From contig NZ_NEVU01000001.1 of assembly GCF_002261355.1 (NCBI RefSeq), forward strand, positions 558,001-622,000: a DNA stretch of 64,000 nucleotides, in the 5' to 3' direction. The notes beneath the pieces were generated by a model, which saw only the letters and a program-made list of their open reading frames with translations, was not told where the DNA came from and made no database searches. The translations under genes and the position numbers were made by a program. This stretch comes from Bordetella genomosp. 12. GTDB lineage: Bacteria; Pseudomonadota; Gammaproteobacteria; Burkholderiales; Burkholderiaceae_B. This document shows, piece after piece, positions 28,500 to 39,507 of the stretch; positions within the stretch are counted from its first letter, which is position 1; the number at the start of each line of letters is the position of its first letter.

Positions 28500-29906
28500 T
28501 CAAGCGGCGAGCTTGGCCAGGCGCTCGAGCACGACGTCCTTGCCCAACAGCACCAGCACGGCGTCCACGGCCGGCGTCTGAGCCCGGCCGGTGACGGCCA
28601 CGCGCAGCGGGATGGCCAGCTGCGGCATCTTCAGGCCGCGTTCGGCCAACTGCGCCTTGATCAGGGCCGACACGGCCTCGCGGGTCCATTCGGTGCCGCT
28701 GGCGGCTGCGGCGAATCCCGCCAGCGCTTCGCGCGCGGCCGGCGTCAGGTGCTGGGCGAGCACATCGGCATCGGCCGGCTTGAAGGGGCCGCAGAGCAGC
28801 ATGGCGTCATCGGCCAATTGCTCCAGCGTTTCGGCGCGGTCCTTGAACAGGCCGATGATCTCCGGCAGGTCGGCCCGCGTGGCGTCGCCGCCGCGCTTGG
28901 TGATGCGCGGCGCGACGCGGCGGGCCAGTTCGGCGTTGTCCATGCCCTTGATGTAATGGGCGTTGACCCAGTTCAGCTTCTTCGGATCCCATTGCGAGGG
29001 CGACTTGGACAGGTGGCGGGTGTCGAACCACTCGACGAATTCCTCGCGGCTGAAGAGCTCGGTGTCGCCGTGGCTCCAGCCCAGGCGGGCCAGGTAGTTG
29101 ACCATGGCTTCGGGCAGATAGCCTTCGTCGTCGTACTCCATGACGTTGACCGCGCCGTGGCGCTTGGACAGCTTCAGGCCGTCCGGGCCGAGAATCATGG
29201 GCACATGGCCGTATTCGGGCACTTCGGCGCCCAGGGCTTTGAGAATGTTGATCTGGCGGGGCGTGTTGTTGACGTGGTCATCGCCGCGGATGACGTGGGT
29301 CATGCCCATGTCCCAATCGTCGACCACCACGCAGAAGTTGTAGGTCGGGGTGCCGTCCGGACGGGCGATGATCAGGTCGTCGAGCTCCTCGTTGTCGAAG
29401 CTGACCGGACCCTTGACCATGTCGTCCCAGGCCGTGACGCCGGTTTGCGGGTTCTTGAAGCGGATGACGGGCTTGCGGCCTTCGGGAATGGCCGGCAGCG
29501 TTTTGCCCGGCTCCGGACGCCAGGTGCCGTCATAGCGCGGCTTGGCGCCCTTGGCGCGGGCGGCTTCGCGCATGGCTTCGACTTCTTCGGGCGTGCTGTA
29601 GCAGTGATAGGCCGTGCCGGCGGCCAGCATGTCCTTGAGGACGGCGGCGTAGCGGTCCAGGCGCTTCATCTGGTAGAAGGGGCCTTCGTCGGGCTGCATG
29701 CCCAGCCAGTCCATGCTGTCGATGATGGCCTGAACGGCCGCATCGGAAGAGCGTTCGACGTCGGTGTCCTCGATGCGCAGCACGAAGGTGCCCTTGTGAT
29801 GGCGGGCAAAGGCCCACGAGAACAGGGCCGTGCGCGCGCCGCCCAGATGCAGAAAGCCGGTGGGCGACGGGGCGAAGCGGGTACGAACGGGTTTGGCGGA
29901 AGTCAT
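28500..29906 (-). CDS. gltX: glutamyl-tRNA synthetase
   Basis: A 468-residue class I aminoacyl-tRNA synthetase. [20 protein letters not shown] near residues 8-27 holds the HIGH-type motif, and [21 protein letters not shown] near residue 245 holds the KMSKS-type loop. The C-terminal third is the all-helical anticodon-binding domain of GluRS. Full length. It charges tRNA-Glu with glutamate. The ATG at 29906 is preceded by a short leader, and the divergent acetyltransferase gene starts 132 bases away. Confidence 0.96.
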   Translation of the reverse strand: MTSAKPVRTRFAPSPTGFLHLGGARTALFSWAFARHHKGTFVLRIEDTDVERSSDAAVQAIIDSMDWLGMQPDEGPFYQMKRLDRYAAVLKDMLAAGTAYHCYSTPEEVEAMREAARAKGAKPRYDGTWRPEPGKTLPAIPEGRKPVIRFKNPQTGVTAWDDMVKGPVSFDNEELDDLIIARPDGTPTYNFCVVVDDWDMGMTHVIRGDDHVNNTPRQINILKALGAEVPEYGHVPMILGPDGLKLSKRHGAVNVMEYDDEGYLPEAMVNYLARLGWSHGDTELFSREEFVEWFDTRHLSKSPSQWDPKKLNWVNAHYIKGMDNAELARRVAPRITKRGGDATRADLPEIIGLFKDRAETLEQLADDAMLLCGPFKPADADVLAQHLTPAAREALAGFAAAASGTEWTREAVSALIKAQLAERGLKMPQLAIPLRVAVTGRAQTPAVDAVLVLLGKDVVLERLAKLAA

Positions 29907-30038
29907 AAGCCGATGTTGGCGCCGCGTTGGCCGCGGCGGCCCTCCATAAAAATGGCGCTTGGCGCGCTCGGTTCACCGTGGATGGTGGGCTGGTTGTATT
30001 GTTACGATGACTGCATTTTAGAATAGCGCCAAAACCCG

Positions 30039-32512
30039 ATGCTTCGACACGTGCTTGCACCGCTTTTCGAGCCCCGGTCCCTGCTGATCGTGGCCGATCG
30101 CAATCTCCCGGCCACGGCCGTGCTGCCGGGCCCTTTGCGCGCCCGCACGACATTGGTCGACAGCCCTCCGGGCGAAGCGCCGACCTTGCCCGAGCGCTGC
30201 ACCGGTCTGGACGAGGGCGAGCGCGTGGACCTCGCCCTGGTCTGTGTGTCGCCGGCCGTGCTGCCCGAGACCCTGCGCCGCCTCACGCCGCTGGCGCCGC
30301 GCGGGCTGATCCTGCTGCCGCATGAGTTGCCCGATCCCTATCCGCGCGGCACGCTGGCGCTGTGCGAGGCCTGGGCGCGCGAGCACGATTGTCCGCTGCT
30401 GGGGCCGCGCTCCTTTGGCGCGCAGCGCCCGCACGCGGGCCTGAACCTGAGCCAGCATCCCACGCTCGCCCGCGCCGGGCGCGTCGCGCTGGTGGCGCAA
30501 TCGCGCTCCATCATGGCCTCCGTCATGGATTGGGCCGAGGACGTGCATATCGGTTTTTCGCTCGCGGTTTCGCTGGGCGATGAAGCCGTGGTGGGGCCGA
30601 CCCAGGTGCTGGATTATCTGGCCAGCGACCCGCGCACCGACAGCATCGTGCTTTACCTGGAAAACATCGGCCCCGCGCGCGAATTCATGAGCGCCTTGCG
30701 CGCGGCCGCCAGCGTCAAACCGGTCATCGTGCTCAAGGCCGGGCGCAGTGAGCCGGGCGGCGCCGATGCCGTCTTCGACGCCGCTTTGCGCCGCGCCGGC
30801 GCCGTGCGCGTGCGCTACTTCGTCCAACTGTTCTCGGCGGTCAAGGTGCTGGGCTATGCCAGGCGGCCGCGGGGGCGGCGCGTGGCCTTGCTGTCCAACG
30901 GCAGTGGTCCGCCCCAACTGGCGCTGGATCTCATCGGCCCGGAGGCCGCCGTGCTCAAGGCCGAGCTGTCGCCGGCCACCCAGCGCACGCTGGCCGGGCT
31001 GCTCGAGCCCGATGCGCCGGCCGGCAACCCCGTGATCACCTATCCGCCGCTCACGCCCGAGCGCCTGCAACAGTTGCTGGATTGTCTGATCGACGATGCC
31101 GGGGTCGACGGGGTGCTGGTGCTGCTGGCCCCCGACGCGCTGGCGGATATGCCGGCGGTGGCGCGCCAACTGGCGCAGTTTTCCCCCAAGGCGCGCAAGC
31201 CGGTGGTGAGCTGCTTCATGGGCGACGCGGGCATGCGGCCCCTGCGCCGCATGCTCGATGATGCGGGCACGCCGGCGTTTCGCACGCCGGAGTCCGCCGC
31301 CGACGCGTTTGGCGTGCTGGCCACGCACTATTACAACCAGCAGTTGCTGCTGCAGACCCAGCCGCCGGAGCCGCCCGGGCTGCTGCCTGATTGGCAGGCC
31401 GCGCGCACGGTGATCGAGGCGGCGCGCGCTGCCGGCCGGGTCGAGCTGACGCCGGCCGAGTGCCGCGTGCTGCTCGATGCCTTCCATGTGCCCTTGCGCG
31501 ACGGCCCCATGGATGTGCGGCCGGTGGAGCCGGAGTCGCGGCCCATGGCCATCCGGGTGCGCACCGACGCCCGGTTCGGGCCGGTGATCCGCTTTGGCGC
31601 GGGCGGGCCCGACGCTCTGCTGTCGGTGGCCGAGCGCGGGATGGACCTGCCGCCGCTGAACAACTTTCTGGCCCGGCAATTGATCGAGCGCAGCCGCATC
31701 TGGCGCCGGGTCCTGGCGCCGCAGGTCAGCAATGCCGCCACCGAGGCCCTGCAGCACGCGCTGGTGCAGGTCTCCGAACTGGTCTCCGAGATGCCCGACA
31801 TCCAGTCGCTGGACATCGACCCGCTTTACGCCGGCGAAACCCGGCTGCGCGCCGGCGGGATGCGCATGACGCTGACCGAAACGCCTGCCTGCGCCTCGCC
31901 GCAGACGTCGGGCTATCCGCACATGGCGATCCATCCCTATCCGGCCCGTCTGGTGCAGATGCGGCGCTTCGACGATGGCACGCCCTGGATGATCCGGCCC
32001 ATCCGCCCGGAGGATGGCGAGCCGCTGCAGGAGTTCATCCGCGGGCTGTCCGAACGCTCGCGCTATATGCGTTTCGTGTCGATGATGCGCGAGCTCACTC
32101 CCCGCATGGTCGCCCGCTATACGCAGGTGGATTACCACCGCGAACTGGCGCTGGTGGCCGCCACGCAGGTGCCCAACCCGGCCAATCGCGGCCATCCGCG
32201 CGAAGTGATCATCGGCTTCGCGCACTATCTGCGCAATCCGGATGGACGCGGCGCGGAATATGCGCTGGTGATCGGCGACGATTGGCAGCGCATGCGGCTG
32301 GGCGGGCAGTTGATGAGCGCGCTGATCGCCGAGGCGCGCGCGCAGGGCCTGGAGTACATCGACGGCCTGGTGCTGTCGACCAACCGGCCCATGCTGACCC
32401 TGATGACGCGCCTGGGCTTTACCAACGACGCCGATCCGGAGGATCCGACTATGCGGCGGGTGTGGCTGAATCTGGAGCCGGATGCGGAGCCCGCTGGCGC
32501 GGACGGCGCGGC

Positions 32513-32516
<4 letters not shown>
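30039..32516 (+). CDS. GNAT acetyltransferase fused to a degenerate acyl-CoA synthetase (Pat-like)
   Basis: An 825-residue protein. An N-terminal CoA-binding/ligase-CoA part resembles NDP-forming acyl-CoA synthetases (MLRHVLAPLFEPRSLLIVAD; ALVAQSRSIMASVMDWAED; SLGDEAVVGPTQVLDYLASD). A remnant of an ATP-grasp domain follows, then a GNAT domain (about 650-810; RPIRPEDGEPLQEFIRG, RMRLGGQLMSALIAEA). This is the layout of protein lysine acetyltransferases Pat/PatZ that inactivate acetyl-CoA synthetase. The segment KAGRSEPGGADAVFD lacks the SHTG stretch with the phospho-histidine. The ATP-grasp jumps from FHVPLRDGP to MAIRVRTDARFGPV, losing the nucleotide-binding half. The synthetase part is therefore probably a CoA sensor only. 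Confidence 0.85.
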
Positions 32517-33213
<697 letters not shown>

Positions 33214-33217
<4 letters not shown>

Positions 33218-33963
33218 GCGTGTTCTCCCAAATAAGCCGTCTGAACTTGCGGGTCGGCGCGGACACTGGCCGGCGTGCCGCTGGCCAGCACCGTGCCGTT
33301 GACCATGACGGTGACCTGGTCGGCAACCCGGAACACGGCATCCATATCGTGCTCGACGAGCAAAATGGCGTGATCCTGCTTGAGCGCCTGCAGCAGGTCG
33401 AGAATGCGGTCGGTCTCTTCCGGACCCATGCCGGCCAGGGGTTCGTCCAGCAGCAGCACGCTGGGCATGCCGGCCAGGCACATGGCGATTTCGAGCTGCC
33501 GCTTGTGCCCATGCGGCAGCAAACCGGCGGGCCGCTGGGCCGAGGCGCGCAGGCCGGTGCGCGCCAGCGCGGCATCGGCCTGGTCGGCGCTGTGGGCGCA
33601 GGCGCTGGCCCTGGCCGTCCAGTGCCAGAAGCGCTGGCGGCGTGCCTGGGCGGCCAGGCGGCAGTTTTCGAACACCGACAGCGACGGAAAAATGGTGGAG
33701 CGTTGATACGTGCGGCCCAGCCCGGCCTGGGCGCGGCGCGGCTGCGACCAGGCGCTGACGTCCTGGGCGCCGAGCGTGACGCGGCCCGAACTGGCCGCCA
33801 GCTCGCCGGACAGGATGTTGATCAACGTGGATTTGCCGGCGCCATTGGTGCCGATGACGGCATGCACGGCGCCGCGCGGCAGTTCCAGCGAAACCGCATT
33901 GACGGCGACCAGGCCGCCGAAGCGCCGCGTGATGTCGCGGCCGCTGAGCAGGATGTCAGGCAT
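33214..33963 (-). CDS. livG: branched-chain-type ABC transporter ATPase (LivG-like)
   Basis: A 249-residue ABC ATPase with Walker A GTNGAGKSTLINILSG, Walker B VLLLDEPLAGMGPEE and H-loop LLVEHDMDAVF. The signature region reads GLLPHGHKRQLEIAMCLAG, where the usual LSxG is replaced by LPHG, as is common in LivG. It pairs with LivF to power the permease pair LivHM. The start ATG at 33963 lies inside the end of livM, showing tight coupling. Confidence 0.9.
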
Positions 33964-34990
33964 GAGAGTCTCCCGAGACGGGCAGCGTATCGGCCGGGGC
34001 GGCCGCCGGCGCCGGTTTGCGCGCGATCTGGCCCGCCAGACCGATCAGCCCCTGGGGCAGCCAGGCCACCAGGGCAATGATGGCCAGGCCCAGCGGAAGA
34101 TGCCAATGGTCGGCAAAGCGGCCGAAAATCTCCTGCGATTGGAAGACTTCCTGCAGAAGCAGCAAGGCGGCCGCGCCCAGCACCGCGCCGCCCTGGCGGG
34201 TCTGGCCGCCCAGAATGACCATGAGCAGCACCAGCGCGGATTGCTCCCAGGCCAGCAGTTCGGGCGTGACGAAGCCATCTTTGAGGGCGTAGAGAAAGCC
34301 CGCCAGGCCGGCCAGCATGGCGGCGATGACATAGGCGGCCAGTTTGTAGGGGTAGCTGGCGTAACCGGCGGCGCGCATGCGTTGCTCGTTGATGCCGATG
34401 CCGGTGAGCGCCGCGCCGAAAGGCGAGCGGCGCAGCAGCGCGAGGAAGACCCAGACCGCGGCCAGGCAGCCCAGCACGAAGAAATAGAAGGTGCGCGCTT
34501 CGCTCAGATCGAACGGCAGCCAGCCGCCGATGGCCGGCTCCGGGCGGAAGTAGAGGTAGATGCCGTCGCTGCCGCCTCCCAGCTTGGTATCGTGCATGAC
34601 GTAATAGGCCATCTGCGCGAAGGCCAGCGTCACCATGATGAAGTAAATGCCCTTGGTGCGCAGCACCAGCGCGCCGGTGATGAGCGCATACAGGCCGGCG
34701 GCGCCCAGCGCCGCGGGCAGCAGCCACCAGAGCGAGCCCGCCGAGCTGGCCGGCGACAGCAGGGCGGCGGCATAGGCGCCCAGGCCGAAGAAGGCCGCCT
34801 GGCCCAGGCTCACCAGGCCAGCGCTGCCGACCAGCAATTGCAGACCCAGGGCGAAAATGCCGTAGATCATGATCTTGAGCGCCAGGCCGGTGTAATAGTC
34901 TCCGCCCACGAAGGCGAAGACGCCCAGCCCGAACAGACAGAGCAAGGGCAGGCCGTGGCGCACGAAGCGGTTCGATGCGGGTTGCGACAT
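33956..34990 (-). CDS. livM: branched-chain-type ABC permease (LivM-like)
   Basis: A 344-residue integral membrane permease with about nine hydrophobic segments. LVGSAGLVSLGQAAFFGLGAY and GIGINEQRMRAAGYASYPYKL (the EAA-type cytoplasmic loop) are hallmarks of LivM. It forms the channel with LivH. It overlaps livG by eight bases and lies ten bases after livH. Confidence 0.9.
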   Translation of the reverse strand: MSQPASNRFVRHGLPLLCLFGLGVFAFVGGDYYTGLALKIMIYGIFALGLQLLVGSAGLVSLGQAAFFGLGAYAAALLSPASSAGSLWWLLPAALGAAGLYALITGALVLRTKGIYFIMVTLAFAQMAYYVMHDTKLGGGSDGIYLYFRPEPAIGGWLPFDLSEARTFYFFVLGCLAAVWVFLALLRRSPFGAALTGIGINEQRMRAAGYASYPYKLAAYVIAAMLAGLAGFLYALKDGFVTPELLAWEQSALVLLMVILGGQTRQGGAVLGAAALLLLQEVFQSQEIFGRFADHWHLPLGLAIIALVAWLPQGLIGLAGQIARKPAPAAAPADTLPVSGDSHA

Positions 34991-35000
34991 GAGACTCTCC

Positions 35001-35882
35001 TCAACCTTGCCGGAACAGGCCTTCCGGCCGGAACAGCAGGATCGTGGCCATCAGCAGATAAACCAGCACGCCGGCCGCGGCCGGAAACAGCACCTGCCCG
35101 AAAGTCTCCACCGCGGCCACCAGCATGGCGGCCAGAAACGTGCCGCGGATGGAGCCGATGCCGCCGATCACCACCACCACGAAACAGATGATGAGCACGC
35201 CCTGACCCATGCCGGGATAGACCGACGACACGGGGGCGGCCAGCGCGCCGGCCAGCGCGGCCATGGCCACGCCGACGGCGAAGACCCAGCGGTACAGCCG
35301 GTTGATGTTCACGCCCAGGCTGCCGATCATTTCGCGGTTGCTGGCGCCGGCGCGCACCATCATGCCGATGCGGGTGCGGGTGATGACCCAGTAAAGCAGG
35401 GCGGCGGCCAGCAGGGCCATCACCGCCACGAAGAGGCGGTAGACGGGGTAGGTCATCACGTCGCCCAACGGCACCGAGCCGGCCAGCCAGGACGGCATGG
35501 GCACGCCGTGCACGTCATTGCCGATCAGCAGGCTGCGCAACTCTTCGAACACCAGGATGAGTCCGTAGGTCATGAGCACTTGCTGCAGGTGATCGCGTGT
35601 GTAGAGAAAGCTGAAAAACAGCGCCTCCAGCACATAGCCCAGCAGCAGGGCGGCGGCCACGCAGACGGCCAGCGTGAGGAAAAAGCCGCCGCCCAGGTGG
35701 GCTTGCACCAGCGGTCCCAGCGCGAAGGCCATGTACGCGCCGATCATGTAGAAGCTGCCATGCGCCAGGTTGATGATGCCCATGATCCCGAAGATCAGCG
35801 TCAGCCCGCTGGCCACGAGAAAGAGCAGCAGCCCGTATTGCAGTGCATTCAGGGCGTGGATGAGGAAAATGCCTGGATCCAT
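35001..35882 (-). CDS. livH: branched-chain-type ABC permease (LivH-like)
   Basis: A 293-residue permease. ALQYGLLLFLVASGLTLIFG and IMGIINLAHGSFYMIGAYMA are the LivH N-terminal signature, and RAGASNREMIGSLGVNINRL is the EAA-type loop. The open frame continues upstream into livK, but the ATG at 35882 matches family starts. It is 13 bases from the livK stop. Confidence 0.91.
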   Translation of the reverse strand: MDPGIFLIHALNALQYGLLLFLVASGLTLIFGIMGIINLAHGSFYMIGAYMAFALGPLVQAHLGGGFFLTLAVCVAAALLLGYVLEALFFSFLYTRDHLQQVLMTYGLILVFEELRSLLIGNDVHGVPMPSWLAGSVPLGDVMTYPVYRLFVAVMALLAAALLYWVITRTRIGMMVRAGASNREMIGSLGVNINRLYRWVFAVGVAMAALAGALAAPVSSVYPGMGQGVLIICFVVVVIGGIGSIRGTFLAAMLVAAVETFGQVLFPAAAGVLVYLLMATILLFRPEGLFRQG

Positions 35883-35895
35883 GGCAGCGTCCGTG

Positions 35896-37065
35896 TCAGA
35901 GCTTGCAGCCGCGCGCCGGGTCGGCCAGTTTCTTGACGGCGACATCGACCACTTTGTTCTCCAGGCCTTCCACCTTGCGCAGATAGATGTCCTGCACCGG
36001 ATTGCCGGCCGCCGACAGCGTGAAAGGCCCGCGCGGCGAGTCGATGGTGGCCGCGCGCATGGCGCTGCGCATGTCGGCCTTTTTGCCCACGTCACCTTGT
36101 ACGGCCTTCAGGCCCGCCTGCAGCAATTGCGCCGCATCGTAGCCCTGCACGGCATACACGTCGGGGGTCTGCTTGTAGGCCTTGCTGTAGTCGGCGCGGA
36201 AAGCCTGATCGCGCGGCGTGTTCAGGCCGTCGGCATAGTGCAGCGTGGTCAGCAGGCCCTGGGCCGCATCGCCCTGGGCCTGCAGCGTGCCGTCGGTCAG
36301 GAAGCCGGATCCGTATAGCGGGATGGTCTTGTTCAGCCCGGCGGCCGCATAGTCCTGCACGAACTTCACGGCGCCGCCGCCAGCGAAGAAGGTGAACACC
36401 ATATCGGGCTTGCTGGCCGCGATTTCGGTCAGCACCGATTGGAATTCCACGTTCGGGAAGGGGACGGTCAGATCCTTGATGACTTTGCCGCCGGATTTTT
36501 CGAAGCCTTCGCGGAAACCCGCCACGGCTTCGTCGCCGGCCGCGTACTTCCAGGTGACGGTGATGGCCGTCTTGTGGCCTTTGCCGGCGGCTACCGGGCC
36601 CATGGCGTAAGCCGGCTGCCAGTTGGTGAACGAGGTGCGGAAAATGCCCGGCCCGCACATCGGGCCGGTGATGGCGTCGGCGCCCGCATTGGCCACGATC
36701 AGGGTGGTGTCGCTGTCCTTGGCGGCCTTGGCCAGCGCCATGGCCACGCCGGAGTGCACGGTGCCGATGACGACGTCCACCTTGTCGCGCTTGATGAGGC
36801 GGTTGGCGTTTTCCGGACCCTTGGCCGGGTTGGACTCGTCGTCGACCTTGAAGTACTCGACGTCACGCCCGCCGAGCTTGCCGCCCTGCTCCTGCACGTA
36901 GAGTTTGAAGCCGTTTTCGATGGCCGTGCCCAGCGCGGCATAGGTGCCGCTGTAGGGCAGCATGAAGCCGACCTTGATAGGATCGGCCGCCTGCGCCTGG
37001 CAGGCGGCCAGCGCGAGGAAGGCGGCGCCGGCCAGCCGGGCGGCGCGGGGGGAGGGGAATGGCAT
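35896..37065 (-). CDS. livK: periplasmic substrate-binding protein (LivK/BCAA type, aromatic uptake)
   Basis: A 389-residue type I periplasmic binding protein with a signal peptide (MPFPSPRAARLAGAAFLALA, cleavage near AQA-AD). The mature part starts DPIKVGFMLPYSGTYAALG, the usual LivK-like opening. NRLIKRDKVDVVIGTVHSGV and the GYDAAQLLQAGLKAV hinge region follow. The place between a benzoate-CoA ligase/hydrolase pair and livHMGF suggests it binds benzoate or a related aromatic acid rather than leucine. LALAAC in the signal could also be a weak lipobox. Confidence 0.9.
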   Translation of the reverse strand: MPFPSPRAARLAGAAFLALAACQAQAADPIKVGFMLPYSGTYAALGTAIENGFKLYVQEQGGKLGGRDVEYFKVDDESNPAKGPENANRLIKRDKVDVVIGTVHSGVAMALAKAAKDSDTTLIVANAGADAITGPMCGPGIFRTSFTNWQPAYAMGPVAAGKGHKTAITVTWKYAAGDEAVAGFREGFEKSGGKVIKDLTVPFPNVEFQSVLTEIAASKPDMVFTFFAGGGAVKFVQDYAAAGLNKTIPLYGSGFLTDGTLQAQGDAAQGLLTTLHYADGLNTPRDQAFRADYSKAYKQTPDVYAVQGYDAAQLLQAGLKAVQGDVGKKADMRSAMRAATIDSPRGPFTLSAAGNPVQDIYLRKVEGLENKVVDVAVKKLADPARGCKL

Positions 37066-37087
37066 CGCGAGTCTCCTGGGCTTGTTA

Positions 37088-37894
37088 TCAATGGCCGGCC
37101 AGGCCGCCGACGAAGTCGGCGACGGCCTGGATGACGGCCTGGGGTTGGTCTTTATGCGGGGAGTGGCGGCAATCGGGCAAGGCCAGCAACTGGGTCTGCG
37201 GCGCCAGGCGCTCAATGCCCGCGATCTGCGCCAGGCTGCCGTATTCGTCCTGCAGGCCCTGGATGGCCAGCACCGGGCAGCGCAAGCGGGATAGATGGGC
37301 TTCGATATTCCACTGTGCGAAGGCGGGGTCGAGCCAGGCCTGGTTCCACCCCCAGAAAGCCGAGTCGGCATCGGCGTGATAGCGCGCCAGACGCTGCGGC
37401 AGATCGCCTTGCAGATAGGCCTGGCGCGCCGCTTCGATGCGCGTGAGCGTGACGGGCTCGACGAAGATGTGCGGCGCGGCGGCCACCACGGCGGCCACGC
37501 GCTGCGGATACATGGCGGCGTAGAGCAGGGCGATGGAGCCGCCGTCGCTATGGCCAAACAGCACCGGGCGCTCGCCTTCCAGCGCCAGCGCGCGCATCAG
37601 CGCCGGCAGCACATCCCGGGCTTCGCGATGCATGAAGTCGGGCGGCCAGTGTTCGCCGGGCGGGCGAGGCGTCGATTGGCCGTAGCCCCGGCGCGAATAG
37701 ACCAGGCCGCGGCAGCCCGCCGCCGCGCACAGCCGCGCCGGGAAATCGCGCCACATGGCCACCGATCCCAGGCCTTCGTGCAGAAAGACCAGGAGCGGTC
37801 GACCCTGCCCGTGCGCATCGATCCAGGCGTACTCCAGATCGAAGCGCTGCCCGTGCGCCGAAACGGCCACGCGCTCGGCGGTGGCCAGGCTCAC
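37088..37894 (-). CDS. alpha/beta hydrolase of the box cluster
   Basis: A 268-residue alpha/beta hydrolase. FLHEGLGSVAMW is the oxyanion region, GHSDGGSIALLYAA the nucleophile elbow with serine at about residue 115, and DCRHSPHKDQP contains the catalytic histidine. Hydrolases of this subgroup are commonly found next to benzoate-CoA ligase genes. A thioesterase or lactonase function in benzoyl-CoA breakdown is plausible but unproven. The start is GTG at 37894, overlapping the ligase stop by four bases. Confidence 0.82.
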   Translation of the reverse strand: MSLATAERVAVSAHGQRFDLEYAWIDAHGQGRPLLVFLHEGLGSVAMWRDFPARLCAAAGCRGLVYSRRGYGQSTPRPPGEHWPPDFMHREARDVLPALMRALALEGERPVLFGHSDGGSIALLYAAMYPQRVAAVVAAAPHIFVEPVTLTRIEAARQAYLQGDLPQRLARYHADADSAFWGWNQAWLDPAFAQWNIEAHLSRLRCPVLAIQGLQDEYGSLAQIAGIERLAPQTQLLALPDCRHSPHKDQPQAVIQAVADFVGGLAGH

Positions 37895-39447
37895 AGACTG
37901 GCCTCTTCCATCTGGCGCAGACGAAAGCGCTGGATCTTGCCGGTGGCCGTCTTGGGCAACTCTTCGGTGAAGTTGATATGGCGCGGATACTTGAACGGCG
38001 CCAGATGAGATTTGACGTAGTCCTGCAGCGCCGCGCCGGTCGACGCATCGGGGGCGTAGCCGGGGCGCAGCACGACATAGGCCTTGGTCTTGACCAGGCC
38101 GTCGTGGTCGGGCACCCCGATGACGGCGGCCTCCAGCACGGCTTCGTGCTGCACCAGCACGCTTTCGACTTCGACCGGCGAGACATACTGTCCGCTGACT
38201 TTGATCATGTCGTCGCTGCGGCCGGCGTAGACGTAATAGCCCTCGTCATCGCAGACATATTTGTCGCCGCTTTTGAGCCAGTCGCCCAGAAAGCACTGGC
38301 GCGTCTTGTCGCGGTTGTTCCAGTACATGAGCGCGGCGCTGGGGCCTTTGATATAGAGGTCGCCGATGGCGCCGGCGGCCACGGGCAGGCCGGCCTCGTC
38401 GCGCAACTGGACCTCATAGCCGGGCACGGGCTTGCCGGTCGTGCCGTAACGGAACTGGCCCAACTGGTTGGACAGAAAGATATGCAGCATCTCGGTCGAG
38501 CCGATGCCGTCGAGGATCTGACAGCCGAAATGCCGAGTGAAGCGCTCGCCGATGTCGCGCGGCAGGGCTTCGCCCGCGGAGGTACAGATGCGCATGGCCA
38601 CGGTCTCGCGGGGCGGCAGGTCGGGTGCGGCCATCATGCTGGCATACAGCGTGGGCACGCCATAGAACACGGAGGGCCGATGCGTGGTCAGGCGTTTGAA
38701 CACCGCCGTGGGGGTGGGCCGCTCCGCCATGAGGATGGTGGTCGCGCCCACCGATAGCGGGAAGGTCAGGCCATTGCCCAGGCCGTACGCAAAAAACAGC
38801 TTCGCGGCCGAAAACGCCACGTCGTCTTCCCGGATGCCCAGCACCGGCTTGGCGTAGAGTTCGGCCGTATGCCACAGGTTGCCGTGCGTGTGCACCACGC
38901 CTTTGGGCTTGCCGGTGGAGCCGGAGGAATAAAGCCAGAAGGCGATTTCGTCGGCGAGCGTGCGCGCCGCCGGCGCGATGGGGGCGTCGGCCAGCAGCGC
39001 CTCGAAGGCGAGATGTCCCGCCGCCTGCGGCGTGTCTTGCGAGACGATGACGTGCGCGATGTCATGCTGACCGCTGTCCAGCGTGGCCTGCAACGACGGC
39101 AGCAGGCTCGCCGAGACCACCAGCGCGCGCGCCCGGCAGTGCCCGGCGATGTAAGCGTAATCGTCCGGGGTCAGCAGGGTGTTGACGGCCACCGGCACGA
39201 TGCCGGCGTGCAGGGCGCCGAGAAAGGCCACGGGCCAGTCCACGGTGTCGTGCATCACCATCAGCACGCGCTCCTCCCGGCGCAGGCCGAGTTGGCGCAG
39301 CGCGCCGCCGAAGCGGGCCACACGTTCGGCCAGCTCGCCATAGCTGAGCTGGCGCTGGTCATCGATATAGGCGGTTTTGGCCGCGCGCGGGGCGTTGAGC
39401 GCGGCCAGATGGCTGGCGAAATTCAGCTCGGCAGGGCAATCGTGCAT
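37891..39447 (-). CDS. bclA: benzoate-CoA ligase
   Basis: A 518-residue AMP-forming acyl-CoA synthetase. LYSSGSTGKPKGVVHTHGN is the P-loop, GIGSTEMLHIFLSN is motif A5, and KTATGKIQRFRLRQ carries the C-terminal catalytic lysine. The N-terminus (PAELNFASHLAALNAPRAAKTAYID) and length match benzoate/2-aminobenzoate-CoA ligases of box clusters. It activates benzoate to benzoyl-CoA, the substrate of BoxAB. It lies in the operon DUF4863-boxD-bclA-hydrolase-livKHMGF. Confidence 0.92.
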   Translation of the reverse strand: MHDCPAELNFASHLAALNAPRAAKTAYIDDQRQLSYGELAERVARFGGALRQLGLRREERVLMVMHDTVDWPVAFLGALHAGIVPVAVNTLLTPDDYAYIAGHCRARALVVSASLLPSLQATLDSGQHDIAHVIVSQDTPQAAGHLAFEALLADAPIAPAARTLADEIAFWLYSSGSTGKPKGVVHTHGNLWHTAELYAKPVLGIREDDVAFSAAKLFFAYGLGNGLTFPLSVGATTILMAERPTPTAVFKRLTTHRPSVFYGVPTLYASMMAAPDLPPRETVAMRICTSAGEALPRDIGERFTRHFGCQILDGIGSTEMLHIFLSNQLGQFRYGTTGKPVPGYEVQLRDEAGLPVAAGAIGDLYIKGPSAALMYWNNRDKTRQCFLGDWLKSGDKYVCDDEGYYVYAGRSDDMIKVSGQYVSPVEVESVLVQHEAVLEAAVIGVPDHDGLVKTKAYVVLRPGYAPDASTGAALQDYVKSHLAPFKYPRHINFTEELPKTATGKIQRFRLRQMEEASL

Positions 39448-39507
39448 GGTTGTCTCCTCGAGAGGCGGGCCCGCGGCCTGATGGCTCTGCTGGGCCGGGG
39501 AACAGGG

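Noticed and set aside
30018-32225. A 735-codon open frame on the minus strand
   Set aside because: It is antisense to the Pat-like acetyltransferase gene and shows only low-complexity Arg/Gly/His composition.
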